The position numbers and the translations under genes are program-made. The notes below the pieces were generated by a model. It was not told the origin of the DNA. It did not search any database and saw only the letters and a list, made by a program, of their open reading frames with translations. From Pseudomonadota bacterium (lineage in GTDB: Bacteria > Myxococcota_A > Polyangia > Polyangiales > Polyangiaceae), in contig JAFAER010000190.1 in assembly GCA_023423895.1 (NCBI GenBank), positions 24,795-88,794 on the forward strand: a DNA stretch of 64,000 bases, read 5' to 3'. Numbering within the stretch: the first letter of the stretch is position 1; each line of letters begins with the position of its first letter. Below are positions 36,701 to 46,015 of the stretch, in pieces.

Positions 36701-36771
36701 CTCGGTGCCCGACGCGTTTGGTCGGGCGCCGTCAGCCGATCCTGCTCGGGATCAGCGCCTGCTCAGGGGCG

Positions 36772-37437
36772 TCAGCGAGCTGCGCGGGCGTCGAGCACGC
36801 GGAGATCGGTGACGATGGAGTCGACCTGCACGTCGCCGGGCGTCGCCGGCACCTCGGCCACGAGCTGCCAGTCGTAGGCGACCGCCACGGCCGCCGCAGG
36901 CGGCGCGTACTTCGGGAGCGTCCGATCGTAGTAGCCGGCGCCGTAACCGATGCGGTGGCCCGTCGGATCGATCGCGAGCGCAGGAACGACGACGACGTCG
37001 ATCTCGCCTGCGGCCGCGGCGGGCGCGTCTCGCGACGGCTCCGCGAACCCGTACCCCGCGTCCTCGAGCTCCTTCGGATCGCCGACGAAGCGGAAGACCA
37101 TGTCGCCGGTATCCGGGTCGATCGACGGGTAAGCGACGCGAGCACCGCGGGCGCGGAGGAGCACGTCGAGCGCGCGCAGGTCGACCTCGTGACGCTCGAG
37201 CATCGGCCAGAAGAGCGCCACGCCTTTCGCGGTCTTCACGGCCGGGTGTTCCGCCAGCGCGGCGACGATCTTGGCCGAGCGCTCGGCGCACGCCTCGAGC
37301 GGAGCCGTCTTGCGGACCCCGCGCATCCGCTTGCGGAGCTCGGCCTTCACCTTGACCCGGATCACCTCCTCGGGCGCGAGCGAATGCGAATGCGGCTCGG
37401 ACGGCCCAGGGTCGGTCCCGCGACGGTGAACGCTCAC
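36772..37437 (-). CDS. 5-formyltetrahydrofolate cyclo-ligase
   Basis: Protein of 221 residues. It converts 5-formyl-THF to 5,10-methenyl-THF using ATP. The N-terminal 'KVKAELRKRMRGVR' and C-terminal IGYGAGYYDRTL (the conserved 'GyGgGYYDR' loop) identify the family. The start is GTG 37437, in a GTGA overlap with the stop of the methylase gene, so the two are probably one operon. About 26 extra residues precede the usual family start. Confidence 0.92.
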   Translation of the reverse strand: MSVHRRGTDPGPSEPHSHSLAPEEVIRVKVKAELRKRMRGVRKTAPLEACAERSAKIVAALAEHPAVKTAKGVALFWPMLERHEVDLRALDVLLRARGARVAYPSIDPDTGDMVFRFVGDPKELEDAGYGFAEPSRDAPAAAAGEIDVVVVPALAIDPTGHRIGYGAGYYDRTLPKYAPPAAAVAVAYDWQLVAEVPATPGDVQVDSIVTDLRVLDARAAR

Positions 37438-38333
37438 GACGATCTCTTGCTCCTGCCGCTGCTTCGTACCACGACCTCGGCGAGCTTGCCGCGTCGAGCC
37501 GCGTTGGAGTTTACGCTACGTGAGGCGTAGACGACGTGGATGTCGAACCCGTCGTAGAGCTCGCGGACGAGCGGCGTGTCCGAGTTCGACAGCATCACGT
37601 GGACGCCACGGGCAGCGAGCTTCGCGAACACCTTGGCGAGCTTCCGCTGCTCGGCCTCGCCGAAGCCCCCCGGTATGTACGCGGTGAAATCCGACGTCGG
37701 CGACAGCGGCACGTACGGCGGGTCGAAGTAGACGAAGTCCCCCTTCTTGGCGCGCTCGAGGACCTTCGAGAAGTCGTCATGCTCGATTGACACCCCGCGG
37801 AGCGCACGCGCGCACGCATGCAGGTTGTCCACGTCGCAAAACAGAGGCTTCGTGAAACGACCGAACGGGACGTTGAATTGCCCCGATCGATTGACGCGGT
37901 AGAGCCCGTTGTACCCCGTCTTGTTGAGGAAAATGGTGCGCGCCGCGCGCTCCGCCGGCGCGAGCTCGGCCGGATTCAGCGCGCGGACCTTGTAGTAGTG
38001 CTCACTCTCGTAGACGTGATGCCGGAGCGCCTCGATGACCGCGTCGACGTCGTCGCGCACCACCGTGTAGCAATTGACGAGCTCGGCGTTCACGTCACTC
38101 AGGAACGCAGGCATCTCCGGACGCTGGGCGCGGAGCTCGAAAAAAACCGCCGCGCCGCCGACGAAAGGCTCGAAGTACCGGTTCCAGGTCTTCGGCATGA
38201 GCGGCTTCATCTGCTCGAGCAGCTGCGTCTTCCCTCCGACCCACTTCAAGATCGGGCGCGGGGCCGGGTCGCTGCTCTCGACGCTCCCGGGCGCGACCGA
38301 GCGCGCAGCAGCGGGGTTCGCGGTACGTCCCAT
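37434..38333 (-). CDS. dam: Dam-like D12-class DNA adenine methyltransferase
   Basis: Protein of 299 residues. Motifs: KWVGGK (30-35), FEPFVGGAAVFF (54-65, the AdoMet-binding loop), the NKTGYNGLYRVN segment and catalytic DPPY (204-207). All are those of the alpha-type N6-adenine methylases (Dam, M.DpnIIA group), which usually modify GATC. No restriction enzyme gene is next to it, so it looks like an orphan regulatory or repair-related methylase. It leads a two-gene unit with the folate ligase, flanked on both sides by tandem repeats. Confidence 0.92.
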   Translation of the reverse strand: MGRTANPAAARSVAPGSVESSDPAPRPILKWVGGKTQLLEQMKPLMPKTWNRYFEPFVGGAAVFFELRAQRPEMPAFLSDVNAELVNCYTVVRDDVDAVIEALRHHVYESEHYYKVRALNPAELAPAERAARTIFLNKTGYNGLYRVNRSGQFNVPFGRFTKPLFCDVDNLHACARALRGVSIEHDDFSKVLERAKKGDFVYFDPPYVPLSPTSDFTAYIPGGFGEAEQRKLAKVFAKLAARGVHVMLSNSDTPLVRELYDGFDIHVVYASRSVNSNAARRGKLAEVVVRSSGRSKRSS

Positions 38334-38789
38334 TTCGTATCGATCACGCTAAGGTCGGTCTCGTCCGGGCGTCAACGCAGGAGCCGCAGGCCAGGGGCCG
38401 CGCGGGGCGGGTGCAACGGCGGCGCGGGGCATCGCGGACGGCACGGCGGCGCGGGGCATCGCGGGGGGGCACGGCGGCGCGGGGCATCGCGGACGGCACC
38501 GGTCACGAGCGGGTGGCGCGGGCGCCGCCGGTCACGAGCGGGCGGCGCGGGCGCCGCCGGTCACGAGCGGGCATCGCGGACGGCACCGGTCACGAGCGGG
38601 CGGCGCGGGCATCGCGAGTCGAAAAGCAAGCATCGCAGGCGTCACGGGTCGCGGAAGCGGACGTCACGGGCGACCAGGCGAGCATCGGGGCATCGCGGGC
38701 GTCACGGGTCGCGAGGCGGGCATCGCGGCATCGCGGATGGTCGATCGCGACCATGCCGACGGCGCTGTACCGTAGGATGCCAAGCCGGC
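38334..38789. other. GC-rich repeat interval before lepB
   Basis: About 455 bases between the divergent dam and lepB genes, mostly repeats. Three copies of a 27-28 base unit start at about 38416, 38443 and 38471, followed by the 29-base array and by degenerate GCATCGCGG/CGTCACGGGTCG copies up to about 38735. No gene is supported. Confidence 0.65.
38501..38616. repeat. 29-base tandem repeat array
   Basis: GGTCACGAGCGGG recurs at 38501, 38530, 38559 and 38588, exactly 29 bases apart. The rest of the unit is a GGCGCGGGCGCCGCC-like GC tract in the first copies and drifts toward GCATCGCGG in the later ones. Confidence 0.85.
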
Positions 38790-39506
38790 ATGAGCACGAA
38801 GACGAAGCATTCCGGCCGGCGCCCCGCCTGGCTCATCGCGCTGATCTCGCTCGGAGCGCTCTTCGTCATCGCGGTGGTCGTCGTCGTGGTCGCTCGCTTC
38901 ACGCTCTACATCCCGTACAAGCAACCTTCCGCCTCGATGTACCCGGCGGTGTTGCCGGGCGACCTGCTCTTCGCGAACGGGCTCGACACCGCGCCGGCGC
39001 GAGGCGCGGTCATGGTGTTCCGCTACCCTGAGCACCGCAATCAGGTCTTCGACAAGCGCGTCATCGGGCTCCCGGGAGACACCGTACGAACGAACGGCGC
39101 GACTGTGTTCGTCAACGATTGGGAGATCCCCCGATGCTCGGTCGGCCAGCACTCCTTCAAGGAACCGACGGGCGAGGAGCACGCCGGCGAGCTCGTCATG
39201 GAGTACCTGGGCGACGCCGTCTACCTCATCTTCCTCGACGAAGTCGCGGTGTTCTCTCACGAGGGAGGCCCGTGGCACGTCGCGAACGACCAGTACTTCG
39301 TCCTCGGCGACAACCGGAACAACAGCCACGACTCGCGCATGTGGTTCGGAGGCACGGGCGGCGGCGTTCCACTCACCGACACGATCGGACGTGTGCGCGG
39401 GCATCACGTTCCCAAGCTCCCGCCGGGCGCCGAAGCGCTCCAGCCGGCCCTCGAGGCATGCCTTGCCAAGCCCGCTCCGCAGACGTCGCCGCCGCCGCCG
39501 AAGTAG
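38790..39506 (+). CDS. lepB: Signal peptidase I
   Basis: Protein of 238 residues, one N-terminal membrane segment (about 14-36) with the catalytic part outside. Nucleophile Ser49 lies in QPSASMYP, general-base Lys89 in DKRVIGLPGD, and box E is LGDNRNNSHDSR. It removes signal peptides from exported proteins. It has a Pro-rich tail. ATG 38790 is chosen since the upstream sequence is repeat DNA; no ribosome site is seen, though TAGGAT lies 11 bases before the start. Confidence 0.93.
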   Translation: MSTKTKHSGRRPAWLIALISLGALFVIAVVVVVVARFTLYIPYKQPSASMYPAVLPGDLLFANGLDTAPARGAVMVFRYPEHRNQVFDKRVIGLPGDTVRTNGATVFVNDWEIPRCSVGQHSFKEPTGEEHAGELVMEYLGDAVYLIFLDEVAVFSHEGGPWHVANDQYFVLGDNRNNSHDSRMWFGGTGGGVPLTDTIGRVRGHHVPKLPPGAEALQPALEACLAKPAPQTSPPPPK

Positions 39507-40139
39507 TCGAGAAGCGTCGAGAAGCGACGGGAAGCGACGAGGGGAACGGATCGCGCGAGCGCGGGGCACCTCGCAGCGGTCGAGGACGTAGCGGCCAGGG
39601 CAGGCCAGAGGCCCACGGTGGGAGGATCGTGGGACCGCCCGCGACGGCGGCTGGCCCCAGCGACGAGCCGCTCTGCGTGGGCCGTCGGAGGGCGTCTCTG
39701 ACGACGATCGTCTCGATGGGCGTATCGCTGTCGACGCTCGTCGCCAGCCCGGTGATGACCTCCCGCACCTCGGCCTCGAAAGCTGAGCGTGCGAAGGCCA
39801 CGCGCTGCGGTCTCGAACGACGGTGCCTGGGCGTCCGCAGCGTACTTGCGTGCAGCCCGAGCGACCGCGACGAGCTCCGGTTCTGATGCTCGGGCGGCCG
39901 CCGCGTACTTGCGTTGTCGCGTTGTCGCAAGTGGATCTGCTCATCGACGGAACGACCGACGACCGGGTGCCATTCGCGGCCGCGTGCTTCGCGAGGGGAC
40001 GCCCTTCGCGTTCGACAACGGCCGTCCGACCGCCCGGACGCTTCGCCTGGCGGGGCCAAATGAGCGAAATCTCTACTTGCTCCGGAGCAAGGTTGCGCTG
40101 CTTTCGCGGCATGCCGTCGCAGCCACGCGCCGCGAGGAG
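39507..40139. other. Interval without a supported intact gene; possible gene remnants
   Basis: About 630 bases. On the minus strand about 39.65-39.8 kb encodes VAFARSAFEAEVREVITG followed by a run that reads like a real protein, and about 40.0-40.1 kb begins MPRKQRNLAPEQVEISL in another frame. They are not joined in one frame and I recognise no family, so remnants of decayed genes are possible. An inverted repeat lies at 39907-39932. Confidence 0.35.
39907..39932. repeat. Inverted repeat in the 39.9 kb gap
   Basis: ACTTGCG (39907-39913) and CGCAAGT (39926-39932) pair around a 12-base loop. CGTACTTGCG also occurs some 60 bases earlier. Confidence 0.4.
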
Positions 40140-41300
40140 CTACTTCTTCGGACAGCTCTGCTCGGCTTCGTTCTTCACGAGCAGGTCGATCGTCTCCGGG
40201 TTCATGCTGCCCATCGCCTCGTAGGCTTCCTTCAGCGACTTCTTCCCCTGGTCGCACTTGCCCGTCAGCATCAGGCAGACGGCGCGGACGTTGAGCATCC
40301 CCCTCGGAAGGGTCGAGAGCCGGGGCGAGTTCGGGAACTTCTTGTCGGCCTCGTCGAAGTCGGCGAGGCAGCCGACGCCGTCCTTCGCGACCCGCTTGCG
40401 GGCAGCGGACTCACGAAGGGCCGTCTCTTCCTTGCTCACGGAGCTTTGGTCCGTGCGCGTCGCGTTCGCCGCGGCTCCCGGTGTGCTTCCAGCGGCGTTG
40501 CCCTCCGGGTTGTCGCCATCGCTGATCTCCCGGAGCATGAGACGAATCGGGACGGAGCACGTGCGGCTCTCCTTCGTCGTCTGCATGTCCTTGCAGGAGT
40601 CGAGCAGGCCGCCGCGCTTCTCGGCGTTGCTCGATGACGAGTGCTGACCGCCCGCGCCGATGTTCTTCACGCCGACCTCCGCCGACGAGCTCGTCTTCCT
40701 CGTGGACGCGAGCTCGAAGGCTCCCAGCGCGTAACCGTAAACGTAGTGCGTCGCGCCGGTGCAGCCTGGGATCCCCTTCAGCTCGCCGCGGTAGACCGCC
40801 GGGCGGGTCGACGTTCTTGTCCCGCTGACGAAGTACTGCATCGAGAACGTCTCGCCTGCCTTCACGCGACCGCCGAGACTCGCGACGCCGAGGGGCAGCT
40901 TCGCGAAGAGCTCGCCCTCGTTGGCGACGTCGAGCTTCTCGACCGAGCCGCTCGTCCACTCCGGCGGCTCGTACCGACCGAAGTAGGTCAGGTCGTTGTC
41001 CTTCGAGCAGCGGTCGAGCACCTGGAGGTCGCATCCCTCGTACTTCACGAACACGACGCCGGTCTTCTCGGCGCGGCCCTGGAACATCGACATGTCCGTC
41101 GCGTCCCACTCGATCACGAACGGTCGCTCGTGGTTCTTCGGATTGCACGACTGTCCAGCGAGCGTGTTGCCCATCAGCGAGCTCTGGCCAGACTCACGCG
41201 GCGCGGTCGCCGCGGGCACCGCGCTCGCTCCGCCACAGCCGAAGAGCAGGCCAGCGAGGACGACCGACGAGACGGACGAGACGACGAACGTTCGAACCAT
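40140..41300 (-). CDS. Hypothetical lipoprotein
   Basis: Protein of 386 residues from ATG 41300; an ATG at 41402 would place 34 extra residues before the signal peptide. The signal MVRTFVVSSVSSVVLAGLLFGC has a clear lipobox (LFGC, Cys22). The mature chain has several spaced Cys and a C-terminal helical part ('CLMLTGKCDQGKKSLKEAYEAMG') that resembles a TPR-like repeat. The middle beta-rich part is unassigned. It is the last gene downstream of the gld-like operon on the same strand, 121 bases after the DUF4340 gene, so it may be co-transcribed. Confidence 0.8.
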   Translation of the reverse strand: MVRTFVVSSVSSVVLAGLLFGCGGASAVPAATAPRESGQSSLMGNTLAGQSCNPKNHERPFVIEWDATDMSMFQGRAEKTGVVFVKYEGCDLQVLDRCSKDNDLTYFGRYEPPEWTSGSVEKLDVANEGELFAKLPLGVASLGGRVKAGETFSMQYFVSGTRTSTRPAVYRGELKGIPGCTGATHYVYGYALGAFELASTRKTSSSAEVGVKNIGAGGQHSSSSNAEKRGGLLDSCKDMQTTKESRTCSVPIRLMLREISDGDNPEGNAAGSTPGAAANATRTDQSSVSKEETALRESAARKRVAKDGVGCLADFDEADKKFPNSPRLSTLPRGMLNVRAVCLMLTGKCDQGKKSLKEAYEAMGSMNPETIDLLVKNEAEQSCPKK

Positions 41301-41421
41301 GACTCGCGATGATACGGGCAGCCGGGTCCGGATCTCCCGCAAGATCGCTGGGCCGAGGCTCTTCACGAGGCCGCGGGCGCCCGCCGCTCCGCCCCCACCC
41401 AACCTGCGTGCACCCCCTCGA

Positions 41422-43608
41422 TCAGCGCGCGTCCGGGGTCGAGGCGTCGGCCGGCCTTCGGACGAACGCGTCGACGACGTCCTGGCGAACCTCGAATACG
41501 GCCTTCACGCCCGGCGTCGCACACCGGCGACGGGGGCCTCTCGGCGACTCCTGCGGCGCGCTGCAGAAGACGCGTTTCGCCGCGCCGGCATCCGCGAGCA
41601 CGATGGTGATGTCGACGTCCACGGGCCCCACGTCGGTCGTTCCGAGCGCGGCGACGCGATCGGCGAAGAGCGCTCCCACGGCTGCGCGGAGCGCCTCGGA
41701 GGAGGCCCCGTCACGATCCGTCACGAGCTTCCCACCGGACGTGACCTTCACCGCTTCGATCGACGCCGGCTCGGCGCGCAGGGCGCCGTGATTCACGTAG
41801 ATGCGCTGAGCGAGCTCGAACAAGGAGCGCGGAGCGACGAACACCTCCGGTCGACCGTCGACCTTGCCGTAGATGCCGCCCTCACCTTCCGCGCCGAAGC
41901 GCACCGTTGCCGGCGCATTCCCGTCCGCAAACGTCAGCACCACGCGGCAAACGTCCTCCGCGCCCGCGCCCGCGCCCGCGCCTGGACGCCTGTCGAAGCC
42001 GAACGACCCGTCGTCCACGTCGGCGACCCACGCGAGCACCTTCCCGCGCGTGAGGCCGTCCACGAGTTGGACGATCGAGCCGTCGCTCTCGTATCCAGAA
42101 GGCTCGACGAGCTTCAGGCCCGAGCCGTCGTCGACGAGCTCCTGGGGCGTGCCGCACCGGAGCACGACACGCTGGACCCGACGCGTCTCCGCGAGAAGCG
42201 TGCGCGGTCGCACGGAGGTCGCGCGCGGAACGAGCCGTCGTGCGACCGCGGCCGACACCTCGAGCCGCGCATCGTCGCGGACACGCCGCAACGTGACGGC
42301 CCTCTCGGCCCCCGCGGCGCCGCCGTCCCGGGCCGGAGCGAGCGGCAACACCGACGGGAACGGCCCGACCTCGACGACCTCGTCGTGGTCGCCCGAACGC
42401 ACGCGCGCCCGCGCGATCGCCGCGAACGCGCCCCCTCCGGCGACGACGTGCGAGGCGCTCCCGTGTTCGATGAGCGAGAGGAGCTCGCTCGCCGCGTCGG
42501 CCTCTTCGGTCGTCAGCTCGCGGTCGACCGGTTCACGCTGATGGAACCCGCTCCCGCGTCGCGCCAGCTCGAGGACGCGCGGTGCCGCGCCCGCGTCGGT
42601 CGTTCCTGCATCGTCGCCGCCGATGGCCTCGAGACGAAGCTCCTCGATCTCGTCATGCCGGAACGAGAACGGCTTCGCGTCGACGAGTGCGTCCGGCGTG
42701 ATGGCGAGCAGCGCGTCGATCGCCCCTTTCGGCGCACACGCAGCAACGCGGGACGGCTGCTTCCGCAGGACGACCACGTCGTTGGGGTGACCAGGACACT
42801 CGTCGCCGACGACGAGCTCACCGGCTGGCTTTCCGGAGTCCTTCGGCTGCATGAAAATGGACAGCCGCGGATTCGCGGTGAGGCGGTCGGCGTCGGCGTC
42901 TTTCGGGAAGACCTCGGCGCGCATCTCCGCGAGCGCGCCCCACACCTTGTCGAGCGCAGAGCGCGATGCGAGCACGCCTGGGCCCTGGACCTTGAACGAC
43001 CGCTCGTCACTCCGCTCGACGACGAAGCCTCCCGCCGGGTGCTTCACCTCGAACCGGGCCAGGTCCAGCGAGAGGTATGGCACCACGGTTCGATCGCGAT
43101 ACGTGTCGGAGTGAGCGAGGAGCGTATCCGTCAGCTCCTTCGACGCGACGAACGGCGCTTCGTCATCCACACGGAAGTAGCCCGACCCCTCCGGCCGCGG
43201 CGACGGACCTCCGAGGACGAAACGGAAGACGAGCGAGCCCATCGTGACCAAGCCGCTCGCTCGCGGCGCATCGAATCCGAGGTCGGCATCGTCGGTCACC
43301 TTGCGCACGCGAGTCGCGAACTCGAGCGTCGTCATCAGCCGCTCGGCGGCGGCCTGGTCGACACGCTCCTGCCGGGGAGACGTCATCCGCCAGGGCTCGT
43401 CGCCCTTGGTGTTGCGCTCGAGGACGATCGTCTCGCCTTCGTGCGCGATCTCGAGGCGTGACACGTCCTCGCGGCGCCATGCGGTGAAGACGTTGTTCTC
43501 GCGGCGCTGTCGCTCGCTCTCCGTCACCTTGTCGCGATCGAACCAGAGCCACAGCCCGAGAACGACCGCGACGAGGAACAGGAGGATCGTGCTCGCATGA
43601 CGTTTCAC
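41422..43608 (-). CDS. DUF4340 protein of a Gld-type ABC operon
   Basis: Protein of 728 residues from GTG 43608, overlapping the gldG stop by four bases. One N-terminal membrane helix (about 6-23), then a large extracytoplasmic part with DUF4340-type segments: 'DVSRLEIAHEGETIVLERN...WRMTSPRQERVDQAAAERLMTTLEFA' is the typical opening ('v..l.i......v.L.r....W.v..P....Ad...v..ll..l'), and a second similar block follows from about 365. DUF4340 genes often follow gldA-F-G modules. Function unknown; probably a periplasmic partner. Confidence 0.87.
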   Translation of the reverse strand: MKRHASTILLFLVAVVLGLWLWFDRDKVTESERQRRENNVFTAWRREDVSRLEIAHEGETIVLERNTKGDEPWRMTSPRQERVDQAAAERLMTTLEFATRVRKVTDDADLGFDAPRASGLVTMGSLVFRFVLGGPSPRPEGSGYFRVDDEAPFVASKELTDTLLAHSDTYRDRTVVPYLSLDLARFEVKHPAGGFVVERSDERSFKVQGPGVLASRSALDKVWGALAEMRAEVFPKDADADRLTANPRLSIFMQPKDSGKPAGELVVGDECPGHPNDVVVLRKQPSRVAACAPKGAIDALLAITPDALVDAKPFSFRHDEIEELRLEAIGGDDAGTTDAGAAPRVLELARRGSGFHQREPVDRELTTEEADAASELLSLIEHGSASHVVAGGGAFAAIARARVRSGDHDEVVEVGPFPSVLPLAPARDGGAAGAERAVTLRRVRDDARLEVSAAVARRLVPRATSVRPRTLLAETRRVQRVVLRCGTPQELVDDGSGLKLVEPSGYESDGSIVQLVDGLTRGKVLAWVADVDDGSFGFDRRPGAGAGAGAEDVCRVVLTFADGNAPATVRFGAEGEGGIYGKVDGRPEVFVAPRSLFELAQRIYVNHGALRAEPASIEAVKVTSGGKLVTDRDGASSEALRAAVGALFADRVAALGTTDVGPVDVDITIVLADAGAAKRVFCSAPQESPRGPRRRCATPGVKAVFEVRQDVVDAFVRRPADASTPDAR

Positions 43609-45266
43609 GCGTCCTCGCGCTTCGCCTTGTTCTTCGACTTCGAGCTCGACTTGGACTTCGTCCCCGACGGTGCTTTCGCTCGCGGTTTCGGCGGAGCGCC
43701 GTCCTCGCCGAGGCTCGGCGCGCCCTCCGTTCGGCGACGCCACAGCGCGATGACGATCCCGAGGACGGCCACGGTGCCCGGCATCATGAAGACCACGTAA
43801 CGTCGGACCGCGGCTCGGTCGTCGTCGGTGATGCGGATCCCTGCGGGGACCGCGGCTCGGTCCGGAACGTCGAGCACCTGCGGCTTCGACGCGAGCCACG
43901 AGATCCCGCTCTCGACGAAGAGCGCGGCGCCTCGAAGCGGGAGCGGCTCGCGGAACGTCGGCGACGTGAGCGGGCTCGCGCTGCCGATGACGACGACGCG
44001 TGGCCCGTGCGGCGCGGAAGGCGACGTCTTCGGGCGCTCGGCGGCCATGGCGATCGAAAGCGGGCCGCCGAGATCGCCTGCCTTCTTCTGCGGGGCGTCC
44101 TTCCATTCCGATGCCCCAGCGATGTTCACGAGCCCGAACGACTGCTGGGACGTGAGGAGGAGGTCCGCGGGCGTGGCGCTGCCCGGCTCGGTCACCTTCC
44201 GAAGCGATCGTGCGAAGTGCACCACCGTGCGCGGGACGTCGCGCTTGTCATCTCCGCGCACGAGCGCAGCGGTGAGCGCATGGGGCCGGGGCTGCACCAC
44301 GAAGCGGATCCCGCCCGTACCCGGGAACGAGAGCTCCGGGTCTTCCTCGATCACGAGGTCCTCGTCGAGCGCGATGCCGAACGGCGCCAGCGCACGATCG
44401 AGGTTCGCCGGCACCATGCCCGTGTCGCTCGCGCCCGTGATCGGGCTCGCGGCGAGGAGCAGGTTCCCGCCATCCAGCAGGTAGGTCCGGAGGCGTTCCG
44501 TCTCGTCCTTCGTGAAGCCGCCGCGCAGCCCAGCGATCACGACGACGCTACAGCCCTTGAACGGCTCGCTCTCGTTCAGCGCACCGGGGTCGACGACCGT
44601 GAGCTCGTAGTTGTCCTTCTCGAGCACGTCGCGGAGCATGCCGGCGCCTTCGCGGCCTGGATCGTCCGGGCTCATCTCGCCGTGGCCCGTCGTGAAGCAA
44701 AGCTTCGCCTTCTCCGAGCCGAGGACGTTCCGGATGGCGCCCGTCAGCGCGCGCTCCTCCTTCGGCCTCACCTGCGTGTCGTCCCCGGCGGAGATCTCCA
44801 CCATGTCCGACGTGCTCAAGAACCAGTGCTTGTCCCCACGGGCAACGACCACGATCGCATCCGCGACGACGTGACCTTGCTCCGTTCGTCCCGTCTCGAT
44901 CTTGAAGCGCTTCTTGACGTCCTCGAGCGCGACGACGTCGCGATCGGGATCGACGTAGTGGATGTCGAGCTTCGGCGTCTCCGCCTGATAGGCGACCAGG
45001 AGCTGCTTCACGCTCTGCTCGAGCGGATCGGCAGGACCGAGCAGGACCCAGATCTGGATGGTGTCGGGCAGCTCCCTCAGCGTCTGAACCGTCGCCGGTG
45101 TCAGCGAGTAGCGCTTGTTCGACGTCCAGTCCCAACGGGTGAAGCGTCGCGTGGAGATGACGTTCACGAGCACGACGACGATCATCGCGAGGACGATCCC
45201 GGCGAGGACCGACGCCTGCGACGGGTCGATGCGCGGCAGCGCGAACCGCTTCTTCTCGCGCGCCAT
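43605..45266 (-). CDS. gldG: GldG-family ABC auxiliary protein
   Basis: Protein of 553 residues. One N-terminal helix (about 19-38: SVLAGIVLAMIVVVLVNVI), the family opening 'RRFTRWDWTSNKRYSLTPATVQTLREL', then an extracytoplasmic part with an alpha/beta, ThuA/GATase-like fold ('CFTTGHGEMSPDD', 'VVVIAGLRGGFTKDETERLRTYLLDGGNLLLAASP') and a C-terminal membrane helix followed by a Lys/Ser-rich cytoplasmic tail. GldG works with GldA and GldF; in Flavobacterium it is needed for gliding, while in other phyla the role is unknown. ATG 45266 shares one base with the gldF stop. Confidence 0.9.
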   Translation of the reverse strand: MAREKKRFALPRIDPSQASVLAGIVLAMIVVVLVNVISTRRFTRWDWTSNKRYSLTPATVQTLRELPDTIQIWVLLGPADPLEQSVKQLLVAYQAETPKLDIHYVDPDRDVVALEDVKKRFKIETGRTEQGHVVADAIVVVARGDKHWFLSTSDMVEISAGDDTQVRPKEERALTGAIRNVLGSEKAKLCFTTGHGEMSPDDPGREGAGMLRDVLEKDNYELTVVDPGALNESEPFKGCSVVVIAGLRGGFTKDETERLRTYLLDGGNLLLAASPITGASDTGMVPANLDRALAPFGIALDEDLVIEEDPELSFPGTGGIRFVVQPRPHALTAALVRGDDKRDVPRTVVHFARSLRKVTEPGSATPADLLLTSQQSFGLVNIAGASEWKDAPQKKAGDLGGPLSIAMAAERPKTSPSAPHGPRVVVIGSASPLTSPTFREPLPLRGAALFVESGISWLASKPQVLDVPDRAAVPAGIRITDDDRAAVRRYVVFMMPGTVAVLGIVIALWRRRTEGAPSLGEDGAPPKPRAKAPSGTKSKSSSKSKNKAKREDA

Positions 45267-46015
45267 CAGCCCCACCTCCACGCGTCCACGGCGCGCACCG
45301 TGACGAACAACGGCAGCACGATCAGCGAGCCGTAGAACACGAGCCGGCGCGAGTCGACGACCCCCGAAGCGAAGTCGTTCATGTGCGCCCACACCGAGAC
45401 GTGCGAGCAGATGTCGTGCATGAGCGTGCCCTCGCGCGTGACGAACTCGCCGACGCCGAGGATGAAGAGCGCCAGGATGATCATGGCCGTGAGCACGAGC
45501 GCCAGGAACTGGCTCTTCGTGATCGCGCTCATCAGCATCCCGAGCGAGAGATAGCCCCCGCCGACGAGCAGGACCCCCAGGAACGCCGCCGCCGCGACGT
45601 TCCAGTCGATGTCGCCGGTCTGCCGAAGGATCACGAGGTAGAGGACCGTCGGGAGCCACATGGCCACGTACGTCGTCACGACGGCGGCGTACTTCGCGAG
45701 CACGACGCCGACACTCGACACAGGCGCCGTCATGAGGGACTCGATCGTCCCGCTCCGGCGCTCTTCGGCGAAGAGACGCATCGTCATCGGAGGCACGAGC
45801 AGGAAGAGGACGAGGTAGAGGAGGACGGTGTTACCGAAGAACGCCTGGAGCGGCGTCTGGTCGCTGACCTGCTGACCCATGCTCGCGAAATGGTCGACGA
45901 GCAGGAAGAAGTGCATCCCCTGCACGAGCAGGAACACCGTGATGAGGACCCAGGCGAGCGGCGTGACGAAGAACGCGAAGAGCTCGCGCTTGTAGATCGG
46001 CCAGAAGCTCCTCAT
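45266..46015 (-). CDS. gldF: GldF-type ABC transporter permease
   Basis: Protein of 249 residues, ABC-2 type permease with six hydrophobic segments. 'IYKRELFAFFVTPLAWVLITVFLLVQG' at the start and 'MRLFAEERRSGTIESLMTAPVSS' in the first cytoplasmic loop are the usual GldF/NatB marks. Start ATG 46015 lies in an ATGA overlap with the stop of gldA. Confidence 0.92.
   Translation of the reverse strand: MRSFWPIYKRELFAFFVTPLAWVLITVFLLVQGMHFFLLVDHFASMGQQVSDQTPLQAFFGNTVLLYLVLFLLVPPMTMRLFAEERRSGTIESLMTAPVSSVGVVLAKYAAVVTTYVAMWLPTVLYLVILRQTGDIDWNVAAAAFLGVLLVGGGYLSLGMLMSAITKSQFLALVLTAMIILALFILGVGEFVTREGTLMHDICSHVSVWAHMNDFASGVVDSRRLVFYGSLIVLPLFVTVRAVDAWRWG

Larger units (their letters stand above)
36132..36771. 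other. GC-rich interval filled by tandem repeats
   Basis: About 640 bases between fur and the folate ligase gene, occupied by two tandem-repeat arrays described separately. All six frames are open in long runs because of composition, but unit lengths of 20, 21 and 23 bases shift the frame, so translation is unlikely. Confidence 0.65.

Noticed and set aside
36085..37530. A plus-strand frame reading through both tandem-repeat arrays
   Set aside because: Unit lengths of 20, 21 and 23 bases do not preserve a frame, the end lies opposite the folate ligase, and no signal peptide or domain is present.
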